A stretch of 64,000 nt of DNA from Streptomyces capitiformicae (GCF_002214185.1 NZ_CP022161.1:1178001-1242000), one strand, 5' to 3'. Counted from the stretch's first letter, positions 9,027 to 17,832 are shown. Made by a program: numbers and translations. Notes: a model not told the origin generated them from the sequence alone.

Positions 9027-10478
9027 ATGACCGCCACGCACGCCTTCTGGCTCGCCGGCCGTGAGGCCACCGGTGAGACCACGTTCGACGTCACCTCGCC
9101 CTGGGACGGCCGCCTCGTCGGCGAGGTGAGCGTGCCGACGGACGCGCAGGTCGAGGAGGCCGTGGCCGCCGCCTACGCCGTACGGGACGAGTTCGCGGCG
9201 ACCCCGGCCCACGTACGGGCCGCCGCGCTGGACCACGTCAGCAGGCGGCTCGTCGAGCGGACCGAGGAGATCGCGCGGCTGATCTCCGCCGAGAACGGCA
9301 AGCCGATCAAGTGGGCGCGGGGGGAAGTCGGGCGCGCCGTGTCCGTGTTCCGTTTCGCGGCCGAGGAGGCGCGGCGGTTCAACGGCGGTGAGGCCCAGCG
9401 GCTCGATACCGACCTCGGCGGCCAGGGGCGGCTCGCCCTCACGCGCCGCTTCCCCAAGGGCGTCGTCCTCGGCATCGCGCCCTTCAACTTCCCGCTCAAC
9501 CTCTGCGCCCACAAGATCGCCCCGGCGATAGCGGCCGGTGTGCCGATCATCCTGAAGCCCGCTCCGGCCACTCCGCTCTCCGGGCTCGTCATCGGCGAGC
9601 TGCTCGGCGAGACCGGGACCACTCTCCCTGCCGGGTCCTGGAGCATCCTGCCGGTCGCGAACGACCGTATGCCCGCCCTCGTCCAGGACCCCCGCCTGCC
9701 CGTCATCTCCTTCACCGGGTCCGAGAAGGTCGGCTACGCGATCATGGACTCGGTGCCGCGCAAGCACTGCACGCTGGAGCTCGGCGGCAATGGCGCGGCC
9801 GTCGTCCTCGCGGACTACGCGAGCGACGAGGACCTCGACTGGGCCGCGAACCGTATCGCCACCTTCTCCAACTACCAGGGCGGCCAGTCCTGCATCTCCG
9901 TGCAGCGGGTGATCGCGGACGCGTCCGTGTACGAGCGGCTGCTGCCCCGCATCGTGGCCGCCGTCGAGGCACAGGTCACCGGTGACCCCTCCGACGACGC
10001 CACCGACGTCGGACCGCTGGTCAGCGAGGACGCCGCCAAGCGCGTCGAGGCGTGGGTGCAGGAAGCCGTGGAGGCGGGCGCACAGCTGCTCACCGGGGGC
10101 AAGCGCGACGGCGCCTCGTACGCGCCGACCGTCCTCGTCGACGTACCGGCCGACACCACCCTCTCCTGCGAGGAGGTCTTCGGACCCGTCCTCACCGTGC
10201 GGAAGGTGGACGGGGAGGGCGAGGCCTTCGCCGCCGTCAACGACTCCAAGTACGGCCTCCAGGCCGGGGTGTTCACGCACGACCTGCAGACTGCCTTCCG
10301 CGCCCACCGCGCGCTGGAGGTCGGCGGCGTGGTCATCGGCGACGTGCCGTCCTACCGCGCCGACCAGATGCCGTACGGCGGCGCCAAGCAGTCCGGTGTC
10401 GGGCGCGAGGGCGTGCAGTTCGCGATGGACGACTACACGTACGAGCGGGTCATGGTACTGACGGGGCTGAACCTCTAG
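9027..10478 (+). CDS. NAD(P)+-dependent aldehyde dehydrogenase
   Basis: This encodes 483 residues, the normal length of the soluble ALDH superfamily. Visible features are the cofactor-binding PFNFPLNL and ILKPAPATPLS strands, FTGSEKVG, the general-base Glu in TLELGGNGA, the nucleophile Cys in GGQSCISVQR, and EEVFGPVL near the C-terminus. The Lys usual in LELGGK is Asn here. The substrate is not readable; by context it could be succinate semialdehyde or gamma-aminobutyraldehyde, finishing amine degradation begun by the oxidase and GabT. The ATG lies about 390 bases from pucR, with the palindromic element between. A strong hairpin follows the gene. Confidence 0.9.
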   Translation: MTATHAFWLAGREATGETTFDVTSPWDGRLVGEVSVPTDAQVEEAVAAAYAVRDEFAATPAHVRAAALDHVSRRLVERTEEIARLISAENGKPIKWARGEVGRAVSVFRFAAEEARRFNGGEAQRLDTDLGGQGRLALTRRFPKGVVLGIAPFNFPLNLCAHKIAPAIAAGVPIILKPAPATPLSGLVIGELLGETGTTLPAGSWSILPVANDRMPALVQDPRLPVISFTGSEKVGYAIMDSVPRKHCTLELGGNGAAVVLADYASDEDLDWAANRIATFSNYQGGQSCISVQRVIADASVYERLLPRIVAAVEAQVTGDPSDDATDVGPLVSEDAAKRVEAWVQEAVEAGAQLLTGGKRDGASYAPTVLVDVPADTTLSCEEVFGPVLTVRKVDGEGEAFAAVNDSKYGLQAGVFTHDLQTAFRAHRALEVGGVVIGDVPSYRADQMPYGGAKQSGVGREGVQFAMDDYTYERVMVLTGLNL

Positions 10479-10481
10479 TTG

Positions 10482-10496
10482 TGACAATCATTTTCA
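10482..10496. promoter_or_regulatory. Zur-box-like inverted repeat
   Basis: TGACAATCATTTTCA is a 7-1-7 inverted repeat with one mismatch. It is A+T-rich in a G+C-rich setting and very close to the TGAAAATNATTTTCA type of site bound by the actinobacterial zinc repressor Zur. It lies 3 bases after the stop of the aldehyde dehydrogenase gene and 28 bases before a perfect terminator hairpin. No zinc-related gene is adjacent, so it may control a very short RNA, act as a decoy, or be coincidence. Confidence 0.4.
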
Positions 10497-10523
10497 TGTA
10501 GCCTGGGGTCAGATCCCGGGATG

Positions 10524-10563
10524 AAGGGGCCCGGCACCGATGCCTTCCGGTGCCGGGCCCCTT
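10524..10563. terminator. Bidirectional intrinsic terminator
   Basis: A perfect 16-bp stem (10524-10539 with 10548-10563) closes an 8-base loop, with AA before and TT after the G+C core. It sits between the convergent aldehyde dehydrogenase and GH3 genes and can stop transcription from both sides. Confidence 0.8.
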
Positions 10564-10591
10564 CTGTGTGTGTCGGCCTGCTTCCGGACCC

Positions 10592-13483
10592 TCAACCGGA
10601 GAAGCCGACGCGCGCGAGCCGCAGTGGGCCGCGCAGCTTGAGATGGACGTCGTGCACGCCGGCGGCCTCGATGCCGGCGCGGAGGGCGGTGTACGTGTAC
10701 GGGTCGTCCGGGTCGCCGGTGGGTTGGTCGAGCGTCAGGGTGGCGAGGACCGGACCGCCGATGAGGGAGAACTCGACGCTTCCCTCGCCTGCCACCTCCA
10801 CCGTCAACTCCGTGGCGGCCGGGCCGAAGTCGCAGTTGCGGAAGACGAGTTCACCCGTTCCACCCGATGCGCCGCCCGTCGGCGTCACCGCGTCGCCCGA
10901 CTCCTTCGCGCGGTCGACGATCTCCGTACCGCGCTGTTCGTCGAAGTCCGCCGCGTCGAGGCCGCGTTCGAGGACCGGGCGAGGGGCGATCGGGTCGCCC
11001 TCGACGTCGACGGTCGTACGGAGGCGGATGTCCTCGCTCGACGCGCCGATCAGCAACTCGTACGCGCCGGGCTCCAGATGCCACCTGCCGTGCGCCACGT
11101 CCCAGAACTCCAGGGCGGACAGCGGGAGCCGGAAGGTCAGCTCCGTCGAGGCTCCGGGGGCGAGGGTGACGCGGCGGTGGCCGAGCAACTCGCGGCGGGG
11201 GCGCGGGACCGAGGGCGCCACGGCCCGGACGTAGAGCTGGGCGACCTCGTCGGCGCTCACCCCGCTCGTGTTGGTGACCGTGAACGAGACCGTCAGCTCA
11301 CCCTCGTCCGGACCACCGCCCGCGAGGACGTTGAGGTTCTCGTACGCGAAATCCGCATACGACAGGCCGTGGCCGAACGGGAACAGCGGGGTGCCCTCGA
11401 AGTACAGATACGTCTGGCGGGCGCCGATCACGTCGTAGTCGAGGAGATCGGGGAGGTCCGCGTCGGAGGCGTACCAGGTCTGCGGGAGCCGGCCGGCGGG
11501 GGAGACGTCGCCGGCGAGGACGCGGGCCAGGGCGGTGCCCGCGGCCTGGCCGCCGTGCGCGGTCCACAGAACGGCGGGCAGGTCGGCGTGGTCGAGCGCG
11601 TAGGGGTAGGCCGAGACCAGGACCAGGGCCGTGTTCGGGTTGGCGGCGCGGGCCGCGCGCAGCAGCCGCTCCTGGTGGGCCGGGAGGGCGAGGCCGGGGC
11701 GGTCCTCCGTCTCGCGGCCGTTGATGTGCGGGTCGTTGCCCGCGACCACGACGACCACGTCGGCCGCGGCGGCGGCCCTGGTCACGGCCTCCTCGCCGGG
11801 CTCGGTCACGATGAGCTCGAAGACTTCCGGATTCGCGTCGTTCTCGTCGGCAACCTTTACGCCGTCGGCGGCGACAGTGACATACCGGCCTGTCCCCGGG
11901 TGCTTGAGGAGGTGACCGTTCTCATGGGATTCGGAGGGCTCCAGGCGGAAGATCTCCTGGACCACCCAGCCACCCGGCTGGTCGGCGGCCGCGCGGATGT
12001 AGCCGTCCTCGGCTACCGAGAGGTAACGGCCGTCCGGCGCACGGAAGGTGAGCGCGCCCTCGCCCCAGTCGATCAGCGCGAGGTCGGTGCCGGCCGGGTC
12101 GGTGGTGAGCGGCGGCAGGTCCGTGCGGCCGGCGAGCAGCGCCGGGTCGAGGGCGCCCTCCGCGCCGCGTACCTCGTCGGTGGCGTCGGCGGCCTCGGGC
12201 ACGGACAGATACGCGCCGGTGGACAACGCCTTGAGGCGTACGCGGTCCACGCCCTCCGCGAACGTCACGCGCTCGGCGCCGAACCGGTCGTTCACGCCCT
12301 CCAACGGTGTGGACCGGTGGATGAGGGCGCCGCTGTACCAGTCGAGCTTGCACTCGTCGGCGAGGAGACCGACGACCGCGATCCGGGTGTCCCCGGACAG
12401 CGGCAGCAGGCCGCCCTCGTTCTTCAGCAGGACGACCGCCTGCTCGGCGGCCTCCTGGGCGAGGTCCCGGTGGGCCGGGGTGTCGAAGTCCTTGGCGTCG
12501 GCGTACGGGTCCTGTTCCGGGTCGAACTCGGCGAGGCGGAAGCGGACCGAGAGCTGGCGGCGGACCGCCTCGTCGATGTCGTCCGCGCTCAGCAGGCCCT
12601 GGACGAGGGCGCCCTGGATTCGTTCGACGATCTTGGTGCCGTCCGTGCCGTGGTCGGTGAAGCTGTCGACGCCGGCGCGGATCGCGGCGGCGGTCGCCTC
12701 CTCGTGGGTGTCGAAGTAGTGCTCGGAATCGACCAGGTTGGAGGGCGCGCTCGCGTCCGAGCAGACCATCAGGTGCTCGTCGGTCCAGGTGCGAAGGTGC
12801 TCGGACAGGTAGGGCGAGACGTGGTTGGGGCGACCGTTGACCAGGTTGTACGCGGGCATCACGCCGGCCACCGCGCCCGCCTCGACCGTCTCCCGGAAGG
12901 CGCGCAGGTCGTACTCGTGCAGGACGCGCGGGCGGACCGAGGAGGACGTGACGTCGCGGCCGGTCTCGTTGTTGTGCGCCAGCCAGTGCTTGAGGACGGG
13001 GGCTGTCCGCCAGTACGTGGGGTGGTCGCCGCGCAGGCCGCGGGTGTACGCGGTCGCGATCGCCGAGGTCAGCTTGGGGTCCTCGGAGTAGCCCTCCTCG
13101 TTGCGGCCCCACAGGGGGTGGCGCAGCAGGTTCACCGTGGGCGCCCAGACGTTGAGGCCGACGCGGTCGTCGAGGGCGCGCATGGCGCGGACCTCGGTGG
13201 ACACCGCCTCGCCGACTCGCCGTACGAGGTCCTCGTTCCAGGTCGCGCCGAGGCCGACAGCCTGCGGGAACACCGTCGCGGGGCCCATCCAGGCCACGCC
13301 GTGCAAGGCCTCCTGCCCGGTGCGGAAGGCGGCGATCCTCAGGCGGTCGACAGCGGGGGCGAATTGGTGCAGGAGGGCGACCTTCTCGTCCAGGGTGAGT
13401 CGCTGGAGCAGATCGTCGATGCGCTTCGCGGGCGGCAGCTGCGGATCGCGGAAAGGCGGCGTGGGCAGCGTCTGTGCGGTCAC
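10592..13483 (-). CDS. Glycoside hydrolase family 3 (beta-glucosidase-type) with beta-trefoil-like insert
   Basis: This encodes 963 residues with no signal peptide, so it is intracellular. The GH3 N-terminal barrel covers about 1-320, with the likely nucleophile Asp243 in LMVCSDASAP. The C-terminal alpha/beta sandwich is interrupted at about 420-560 by an insert with repeated TGAYLSV, GRYLSVAEDG and GRYVTVAADG strands, as in fascin/beta-trefoil domains. A fibronectin-III-like domain ends the protein. GTG at 13483 was chosen because AAGGGA precedes it and GH3 homology starts soon after; the frame's earlier ATG at 13639 would overlap the promoter. Probable role: removal of terminal beta-glucose from imported xyloglucan oligosaccharides. 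It is divergent from the importer, with a LacI operator at its promoter. Confidence 0.9.
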   Translation of the reverse strand: MTAQTLPTPPFRDPQLPPAKRIDDLLQRLTLDEKVALLHQFAPAVDRLRIAAFRTGQEALHGVAWMGPATVFPQAVGLGATWNEDLVRRVGEAVSTEVRAMRALDDRVGLNVWAPTVNLLRHPLWGRNEEGYSEDPKLTSAIATAYTRGLRGDHPTYWRTAPVLKHWLAHNNETGRDVTSSSVRPRVLHEYDLRAFRETVEAGAVAGVMPAYNLVNGRPNHVSPYLSEHLRTWTDEHLMVCSDASAPSNLVDSEHYFDTHEEATAAAIRAGVDSFTDHGTDGTKIVERIQGALVQGLLSADDIDEAVRRQLSVRFRLAEFDPEQDPYADAKDFDTPAHRDLAQEAAEQAVVLLKNEGGLLPLSGDTRIAVVGLLADECKLDWYSGALIHRSTPLEGVNDRFGAERVTFAEGVDRVRLKALSTGAYLSVPEAADATDEVRGAEGALDPALLAGRTDLPPLTTDPAGTDLALIDWGEGALTFRAPDGRYLSVAEDGYIRAAADQPGGWVVQEIFRLEPSESHENGHLLKHPGTGRYVTVAADGVKVADENDANPEVFELIVTEPGEEAVTRAAAAADVVVVVAGNDPHINGRETEDRPGLALPAHQERLLRAARAANPNTALVLVSAYPYALDHADLPAVLWTAHGGQAAGTALARVLAGDVSPAGRLPQTWYASDADLPDLLDYDVIGARQTYLYFEGTPLFPFGHGLSYADFAYENLNVLAGGGPDEGELTVSFTVTNTSGVSADEVAQLYVRAVAPSVPRPRRELLGHRRVTLAPGASTELTFRLPLSALEFWDVAHGRWHLEPGAYELLIGASSEDIRLRTTVDVEGDPIAPRPVLERGLDAADFDEQRGTEIVDRAKESGDAVTPTGGASGGTGELVFRNCDFGPAATELTVEVAGEGSVEFSLIGGPVLATLTLDQPTGDPDDPYTYTALRAGIEAAGVHDVHLKLRGPLRLARVGFSG

Positions 13484-13518
13484 GTGGGGATCCCTTTGGG
13501 TGGAGCGACGGGGCGCTT

Positions 13519-13532
13519 TCGAAGCGCTTCGA
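13519..13532. promoter_or_regulatory. LacI-type operator at the GH3 promoter
   Basis: TCGAAGCGCTTCGA, a perfect 14-base palindrome with the central CG usual for LacI-family sites. It lies 36 bases upstream of the GH3 start codon, where its transcript should begin. Identical sites occur at 13713 and 38775 and a near-identical one at 38685. Confidence 0.85.
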
Positions 13533-13561
13533 TGCTGATTCGACCGAGGGGTGGGTGTCAA
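13533..13561 (-). promoter_or_regulatory. Promoter of the GH3 gene
   Basis: On the minus strand, TTGACA (13556-13561) and TCAGCA (13533-13538) are separated by 17 bases. Transcription would start inside the operator at 13519-13532, so a bound LacI repressor would block it. Confidence 0.6.
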
Positions 13562-13673
13562 GAGACCAAGGTGCAACAGATCCGTTTTCTCGCCGTCATA
13601 AAGGCGGCGATATCGGGGCTCGGGTGCGGTGGTTCCCATCCTTCACGCCTCTCGGAAATCTCGGAATCGACCC

Positions 13674-13702
13674 TTGTGCACCCTCGGTCGTTCACTTAAC
13701 CT
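13674..13702 (+). promoter_or_regulatory. Promoter of the oligosaccharide importer operon
   Basis: TTGTGC (13674-13679), a 17-base spacer and TAACCT (13697-13702) form a plausible housekeeping-sigma promoter. It starts a leader of about 160 bases before the binding-protein gene. The operator begins about 10 bases after the -10 hexamer. Confidence 0.55.
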
Positions 13703-13712
13703 CGCAGCAACA

Positions 13713-13726
13713 TCGAAGCGCTTCGA
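13713..13726. promoter_or_regulatory. LacI-type operator at the importer promoter
   Basis: A second TCGAAGCGCTTCGA palindrome, just downstream of the predicted start of the importer transcript. Its mirror position relative to the GH3-side site means both divergent promoters can be silenced by the same repressor, probably the LacI regulator encoded at 37654-38667. Confidence 0.85.
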
Positions 13727-13868
13727 CAGCAGAGGGAAAGCTTCGCGTGCTCACAACCCCTCTGTTGTTCATCAGCTCCATCGTTTCAGCACAGGCAGTT
13801 CCACTCACGACACCGCAGCCGACGGCCACCGCCGCGTGTCCTGGCGTGCGCCACGAAGGGTTGACGCA

Positions 13869-15554
13869 ATGACGCCGAACTCCGCCGCCTCCGCCGAGCC
13901 CAGCCGGAGAAGTTTCCTCGCCTCCACGGCGGTCGCCGCCGCCGTAGTGGCGGGGGGTGTGCCCCTGCTGTCTGCCTGCGGCGGCTCGCAGGAAGGCCGC
14001 AAGGAGGGCACGACTTCGGGGAAGGACGCCGCGAAGATCCTTCCGACGTTCGTCGCGTCGAGCGTCGTCGCGCCCGACATCCCGGCGAAGAACGGCGGGC
14101 CGGCCGGTTTCACCACGGCGATCGCGACGGCCGATCTGAAGACCTCGGTTCCGAAGAAGCTCGGCAGCGGCGGCAAACTGAAGATCATGTCCCCGTTCTG
14201 GGGCACCCCGCCGAAGGGCGACAACCCCTACTACGCGGCCATGAACGAGGCCATCGGCGTCGAGGTGACCTGGCAGAACCAGGACGGCGTCACCTACGAC
14301 CAGAAGCTCGGCGCGGTCCTCGCCGCCAGCGACATTCCCGATGCGGTGGTCGTCCCCGGCTGGAACCTGATGGGCAAGATACCCAGCGCCATCAACGCCA
14401 AGTTCGCCGACCTCGGCCCGTACCTCTCCGGCGACAAGGTCAAGGACTACCCGAATCTCGCGGCGGTCCCCACCGAGGCCTGGCAGCGCGGCATCTTCGG
14501 CGGTCAGCTCCGCGCGATCCCGTTGCCCGCCCCGTCCGTCACGGACGTCGCGCCCATGTACCGCAGGGACATCTTCAAGGAGAAGGGCTACAGCGTCCCG
14601 ACGAGCCCCGACGAGTTCCTGTCCTGGGCGAAGGAGGCCACCGACGCCAAGTCGAAGGTGTGGGCCTGTGACGACATGAAGTGGACGGCGTTCAACGTCT
14701 TCGGCGTCTTCCCCGGCAGCGACAAGGCGCTGTGGTGGAACATGGTCGACGGCAAGCTGGTCAACCGCGTCGAGACCGAGGAGTTCCTCGAAGCGCTGGA
14801 GTGGACGCGCAAGCTCTTCGCGGCGGGCGTGGTCCACCCGGACGCGGTCTCCGGCAAGGCGGGCGGCGATGCCAGGAACCGGTTCACGGCCGGTCAGTCC
14901 CTGGTCTTCAACGGGAACATCACCGGCTGGTGGGGCTCGGTCTCCGAACAGGCCACCCAGAAAAGCGACTTCGACATGGCCGCGTTCGACATCTTCGGCC
15001 CCGACGGCGGCGACCCCACCCTGTGGGCGGGCCAGCCGGCCAACATCTTCACCTTCGTCAGCAAGAAGGCGACCGAGCAGCAGATCAAGGACTTCCTCGC
15101 CCTCTGCAACTACTGCGCCGCGCCCTACGGCACCAAGGAGTTCATGCTCACCGCCTACGGCGTCGAGGGCACGGACTACGACATGAAGAACGGCCTGCCG
15201 GTCAGGACCACCCAGGGCGTCAACGAGGTCAACGGCGCCTACGACTACACCGGCAACCCCGCCCCCTACGTCGCCTACCCCGACTTCCCCGAGGTCACCA
15301 AGGGCATCGTCGAGTGGCAGCACCGCATGGGGGCCTTCACCAAGAAGACGTCCTTTTTCGGACTGACCGTCACCGAGCCGAACCGCTGGGCCAACCTCGC
15401 CGACAACTTCGAGCAGTTGGAGGACGATGTGGTGCGCGGTCGCAAGAAGATCAGCGACATGCAGCAGGCGGTGGCCGACTGGAAGAGCAAGGGCGGCGAC
15501 GACCTGCGCGAGTGGTACAAGAAGCTGCTCGACGACACCGGTTCGGCGAACTGA
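13869..15554 (+). CDS. Extracellular oligosaccharide-binding lipoprotein (LplA/YtcQ-type)
   Basis: This encodes 561 residues. The N-terminus has a twin-arginine motif (RRSFLAS) and a lipobox LLSAC with lipidated Cys37, so it is exported folded and membrane-anchored. The rest matches the large (>500 aa) family 1 solute-binding proteins that work with LplB/LplC permeases and bind oligosaccharides. GAAGGG lies 8 bases before the ATG. It is the first gene of an operon with two permeases and, after a repeat-bearing gap, GH42, GH95 and GH12 enzymes. As usual for such importers, no ATPase gene is present; a shared MsiK-type ATPase elsewhere probably energises it. Confidence 0.92.
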   Translation: MTPNSAASAEPSRRSFLASTAVAAAVVAGGVPLLSACGGSQEGRKEGTTSGKDAAKILPTFVASSVVAPDIPAKNGGPAGFTTAIATADLKTSVPKKLGSGGKLKIMSPFWGTPPKGDNPYYAAMNEAIGVEVTWQNQDGVTYDQKLGAVLAASDIPDAVVVPGWNLMGKIPSAINAKFADLGPYLSGDKVKDYPNLAAVPTEAWQRGIFGGQLRAIPLPAPSVTDVAPMYRRDIFKEKGYSVPTSPDEFLSWAKEATDAKSKVWACDDMKWTAFNVFGVFPGSDKALWWNMVDGKLVNRVETEEFLEALEWTRKLFAAGVVHPDAVSGKAGGDARNRFTAGQSLVFNGNITGWWGSVSEQATQKSDFDMAAFDIFGPDGGDPTLWAGQPANIFTFVSKKATEQQIKDFLALCNYCAAPYGTKEFMLTAYGVEGTDYDMKNGLPVRTTQGVNEVNGAYDYTGNPAPYVAYPDFPEVTKGIVEWQHRMGAFTKKTSFFGLTVTEPNRWANLADNFEQLEDDVVRGRKKISDMQQAVADWKSKGGDDLREWYKKLLDDTGSAN

Positions 15555-15580
15555 CCCGGGGCTGAGGCAAGGAGAAGGCC

Positions 15581-16621
15581 GTGTCCCACAGCACGGTGCC
15601 CCGGTCCAGGGCCGAGGCGAAGACCCCAGAGAAGACCCCGCAGGCGTCCGAGGGCGCCGCCGGGGACAGGTCCCGGGAGGGCAAGCGCGCGGGAAAGCTC
15701 AGCCTGCGCCTCAGATTCGGGCGAGACCGCACGCTGCTGCTGATGACCCTGCCGGCGGTGCTGTTGGTCCTGCTCTTCAACTACATACCGATCCTCGGCA
15801 ATGTGGTCGCCTTCCAGGACTACGACCCGTACCTCAGCGAGAACGGCGTCGTCGCCATCTTCCAGAGTCCCTGGACTGGCTTCGGGCAGTTCGAGCGGAT
15901 CTTCGCGGACTCGGCCTTCTGGCACGCGGTACAGAACACGTTCGTGCTGTTCTTCCTCCAACTGGTGCTGTTCTTCCCGGTCCCGATCCTGCTCGCGCTG
16001 CTCATCAACAGCGTGGTCAGGCCCCGGGTCCGGGCGATCGCCCAGGCGGTCATGTATCTGCCGCACTTCTTCTCCTGGGTCCTCGTCGTCACGGTCTTCA
16101 TGCAGATCTTCGGCGGCGCGGGCGTCATCGCGCAGACCCTCCGCCAGCACGGCGTCGAGGGCTTCGACCTGATGACCAACCCGGAGACCTTCAAGTACCT
16201 GGTCACCGTGGAGATGATCTGGAAGGACGCGGGCTGGGGAATCATCGTCTTCCTCGCCGCGCTCTCCTCCGTCTCCAACGACCTGTACGAGGCCGCCGCC
16301 ATGGACGGCGCCGGCCGCTGGCGGCGCATCTGGCACATCACCCTGCCGGCCCTGCGCCCGGTGATCGCCCTCCTCCTGGTCCTGCGTGTGGGCGACGCCC
16401 TCACCGTGGGGTTCGAACAACTGTTGCTCCAACGGCAGGCGGTGGGCGTCGATGCCTCCGACGTCCTGGACACCTATGTGTGGTGGAACGGCATCCGCAA
16501 CCAGGACTTCAGCTATGCCGCCGCCGCGGGCCTCGTCAAGGGGGTCGTCGGCCTGGCACTGGTGCTGACCGCCAACAAGGTCGCCCATCTCATGGGCGAG
16601 CAGGGGGTGTACAAGAAATGA
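15581..16621 (+). CDS. ABC sugar importer permease, LplB-type
   Basis: This encodes 346 residues: a charged cytoplasmic N-terminus of about 50 residues, then six membrane spans. The EAAAMDGAGRWRRIWHITLP loop is the EAA motif that docks the ATPase. The GTG start has AAGGAG at proper distance. The downstream permease gene overlaps it by ATGA, so the two subunits are translationally coupled. LplB-type permeases pair with large oligosaccharide-binding lipoproteins such as the one encoded immediately upstream. Confidence 0.92.
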   Translation: MSHSTVPRSRAEAKTPEKTPQASEGAAGDRSREGKRAGKLSLRLRFGRDRTLLLMTLPAVLLVLLFNYIPILGNVVAFQDYDPYLSENGVVAIFQSPWTGFGQFERIFADSAFWHAVQNTFVLFFLQLVLFFPVPILLALLINSVVRPRVRAIAQAVMYLPHFFSWVLVVTVFMQIFGGAGVIAQTLRQHGVEGFDLMTNPETFKYLVTVEMIWKDAGWGIIVFLAALSSVSNDLYEAAAMDGAGRWRRIWHITLPALRPVIALLLVLRVGDALTVGFEQLLLQRQAVGVDASDVLDTYVWWNGIRNQDFSYAAAAGLVKGVVGLALVLTANKVAHLMGEQGVYKK

Positions 16622-17571
16622 CCGCCGTCCTGGACACACCGGCCGACGAGAAGCCGGCCGTGCGGAAGCCGAGCCGCTGGGCGGCGCCACCCCGCCCGGC
16701 CTGGGAAGAGGAACCCTCCAAGGCCGGAGTGGCGGGCAAGGGCCTCGTCCTGGGCATCGCCTGCCTCGCGATCCTCTTCCCGCTGTGGATCGTCATCGTC
16801 ACCAGCCTCCAGTCGAAGCAGACCATCGACGAGGCCGGTGGCCTGGTGATGATCCCCAAGGGCATCACCTTCATCGCCTATCAGGAACTCCTCCGCGGCG
16901 GCCAGGTCCAGAAGGCCGCGCTCGTCAGCGTCGGCGTGACCCTCGTCGGCACGCTCTTCAGCATGACCGTCTCGATCCTCTGCGCCTACGGTCTCTCCCG
17001 CGTGGGCTCGCTCGCCCACCGCTGGATCCTGATGACCCTGCTCGCCACCATGTTCTTCGGCGCGGGTCTCATCCCGACCTATTTGCTTGTGCAGTCCCTG
17101 GGCCTGATGGACACCTATCTGGCGCTGATCCTCCCCAGTGCCGTGAGCGTCTTCAACATCCTGGTCCTGCGCTCGTTCTTCATGGGCATCTCACCGGAAC
17201 TCATCGACAGCGCCCGCATCGACGGCGCCGGTGACTGGCGGATCCTGTGGAAGATCGTGATGCCGCTCTCCCGGGCGGTCCTCGCGGTCATCGCCCTGTT
17301 CTACGCGGTCGGCTACTGGAGCGCCTGGTTCAACGCCTCCATCTATCTGACCGACCAGGACATGATGCCGCTGCAGAACGTCATGATCCAGCTCGTCCAG
17401 AAACAGGAACGCCCCGTCGGCCTCGCCGCCCAGATCAACACCGGCCAGCTCTCCCCGCTCGCCATCCAGATGGCGGTCATGGTGATGGCCCTGCTCCCGG
17501 TCGCCGTCCTCTCGCCCTTTGTCCAGAAACACTTCAAGAAGGGCATGCTCACCGGTGCGGTCAAGGGTTGA
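16618..17571 (+). CDS. ABC sugar importer permease, LplC-type
   Basis: This encodes 317 residues with six predicted spans and the ATPase-docking loop SARIDGAGDWRILWKIVMP. It starts at an ATG overlapping the stop of the previous permease gene (ATGA). The C-terminus FKKGMLTGAVKG is characteristic of the CUT1/LplC group. Together with LplB it forms the transmembrane channel for the oligosaccharide bound by the upstream lipoprotein. Confidence 0.92.
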   Translation: MTAVLDTPADEKPAVRKPSRWAAPPRPAWEEEPSKAGVAGKGLVLGIACLAILFPLWIVIVTSLQSKQTIDEAGGLVMIPKGITFIAYQELLRGGQVQKAALVSVGVTLVGTLFSMTVSILCAYGLSRVGSLAHRWILMTLLATMFFGAGLIPTYLLVQSLGLMDTYLALILPSAVSVFNILVLRSFFMGISPELIDSARIDGAGDWRILWKIVMPLSRAVLAVIALFYAVGYWSAWFNASIYLTDQDMMPLQNVMIQLVQKQERPVGLAAQINTGQLSPLAIQMAVMVMALLPVAVLSPFVQKHFKKGMLTGAVKG

Positions 17572-17605
17572 GCCGGGCGCCTCTTAGCTCGGGGGTCCGG
17601 GATTG

Positions 17606-17760
17606 GTCGGCGGCTGCGGGTTGTTCGTGGCTGGTCGCGCCCACGCGGCGGAGCCGCATATCGATACAGCCCCGCGCCCCTTAGTGGCATGGGGCGCGCC
17701 CGGGGCTTTTAAGGGGCGCGGGGAACTGCGCGAGCAACCACGACGAACCCGCAGCCGCTG
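17606..17760. repeat. Modular palindromic intergenic element (copy 2)
   Basis: Outer arms at about 17609-17640 and 17728-17758 share GCGGCTGCGGGTT and its complement with few mismatches. The interior holds GCGGAGCCGC and CCCCGCGCCCCTTA, facing AAGGGGCGCGGGG. It fills the gap between the permease and the GH74 remnant and could fold into one long hairpin. Confidence 0.65.
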
Positions 17761-17832
17761 ACGCACCGCACCACCCGAGTTCTCAGGCGACCCATCCCCT
17801 CCCGCACCCCCACCCGCAGAGCGAGGTATGTC

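Noticed and set aside
10550..13699. Long plus-strand frame over the GH3 gene
   Set aside because: It is the mirror frame of the GH3 gene, with Val/Arg/Gly/Asp-rich composition and no domain; GH3 on the minus strand explains all codon bias.
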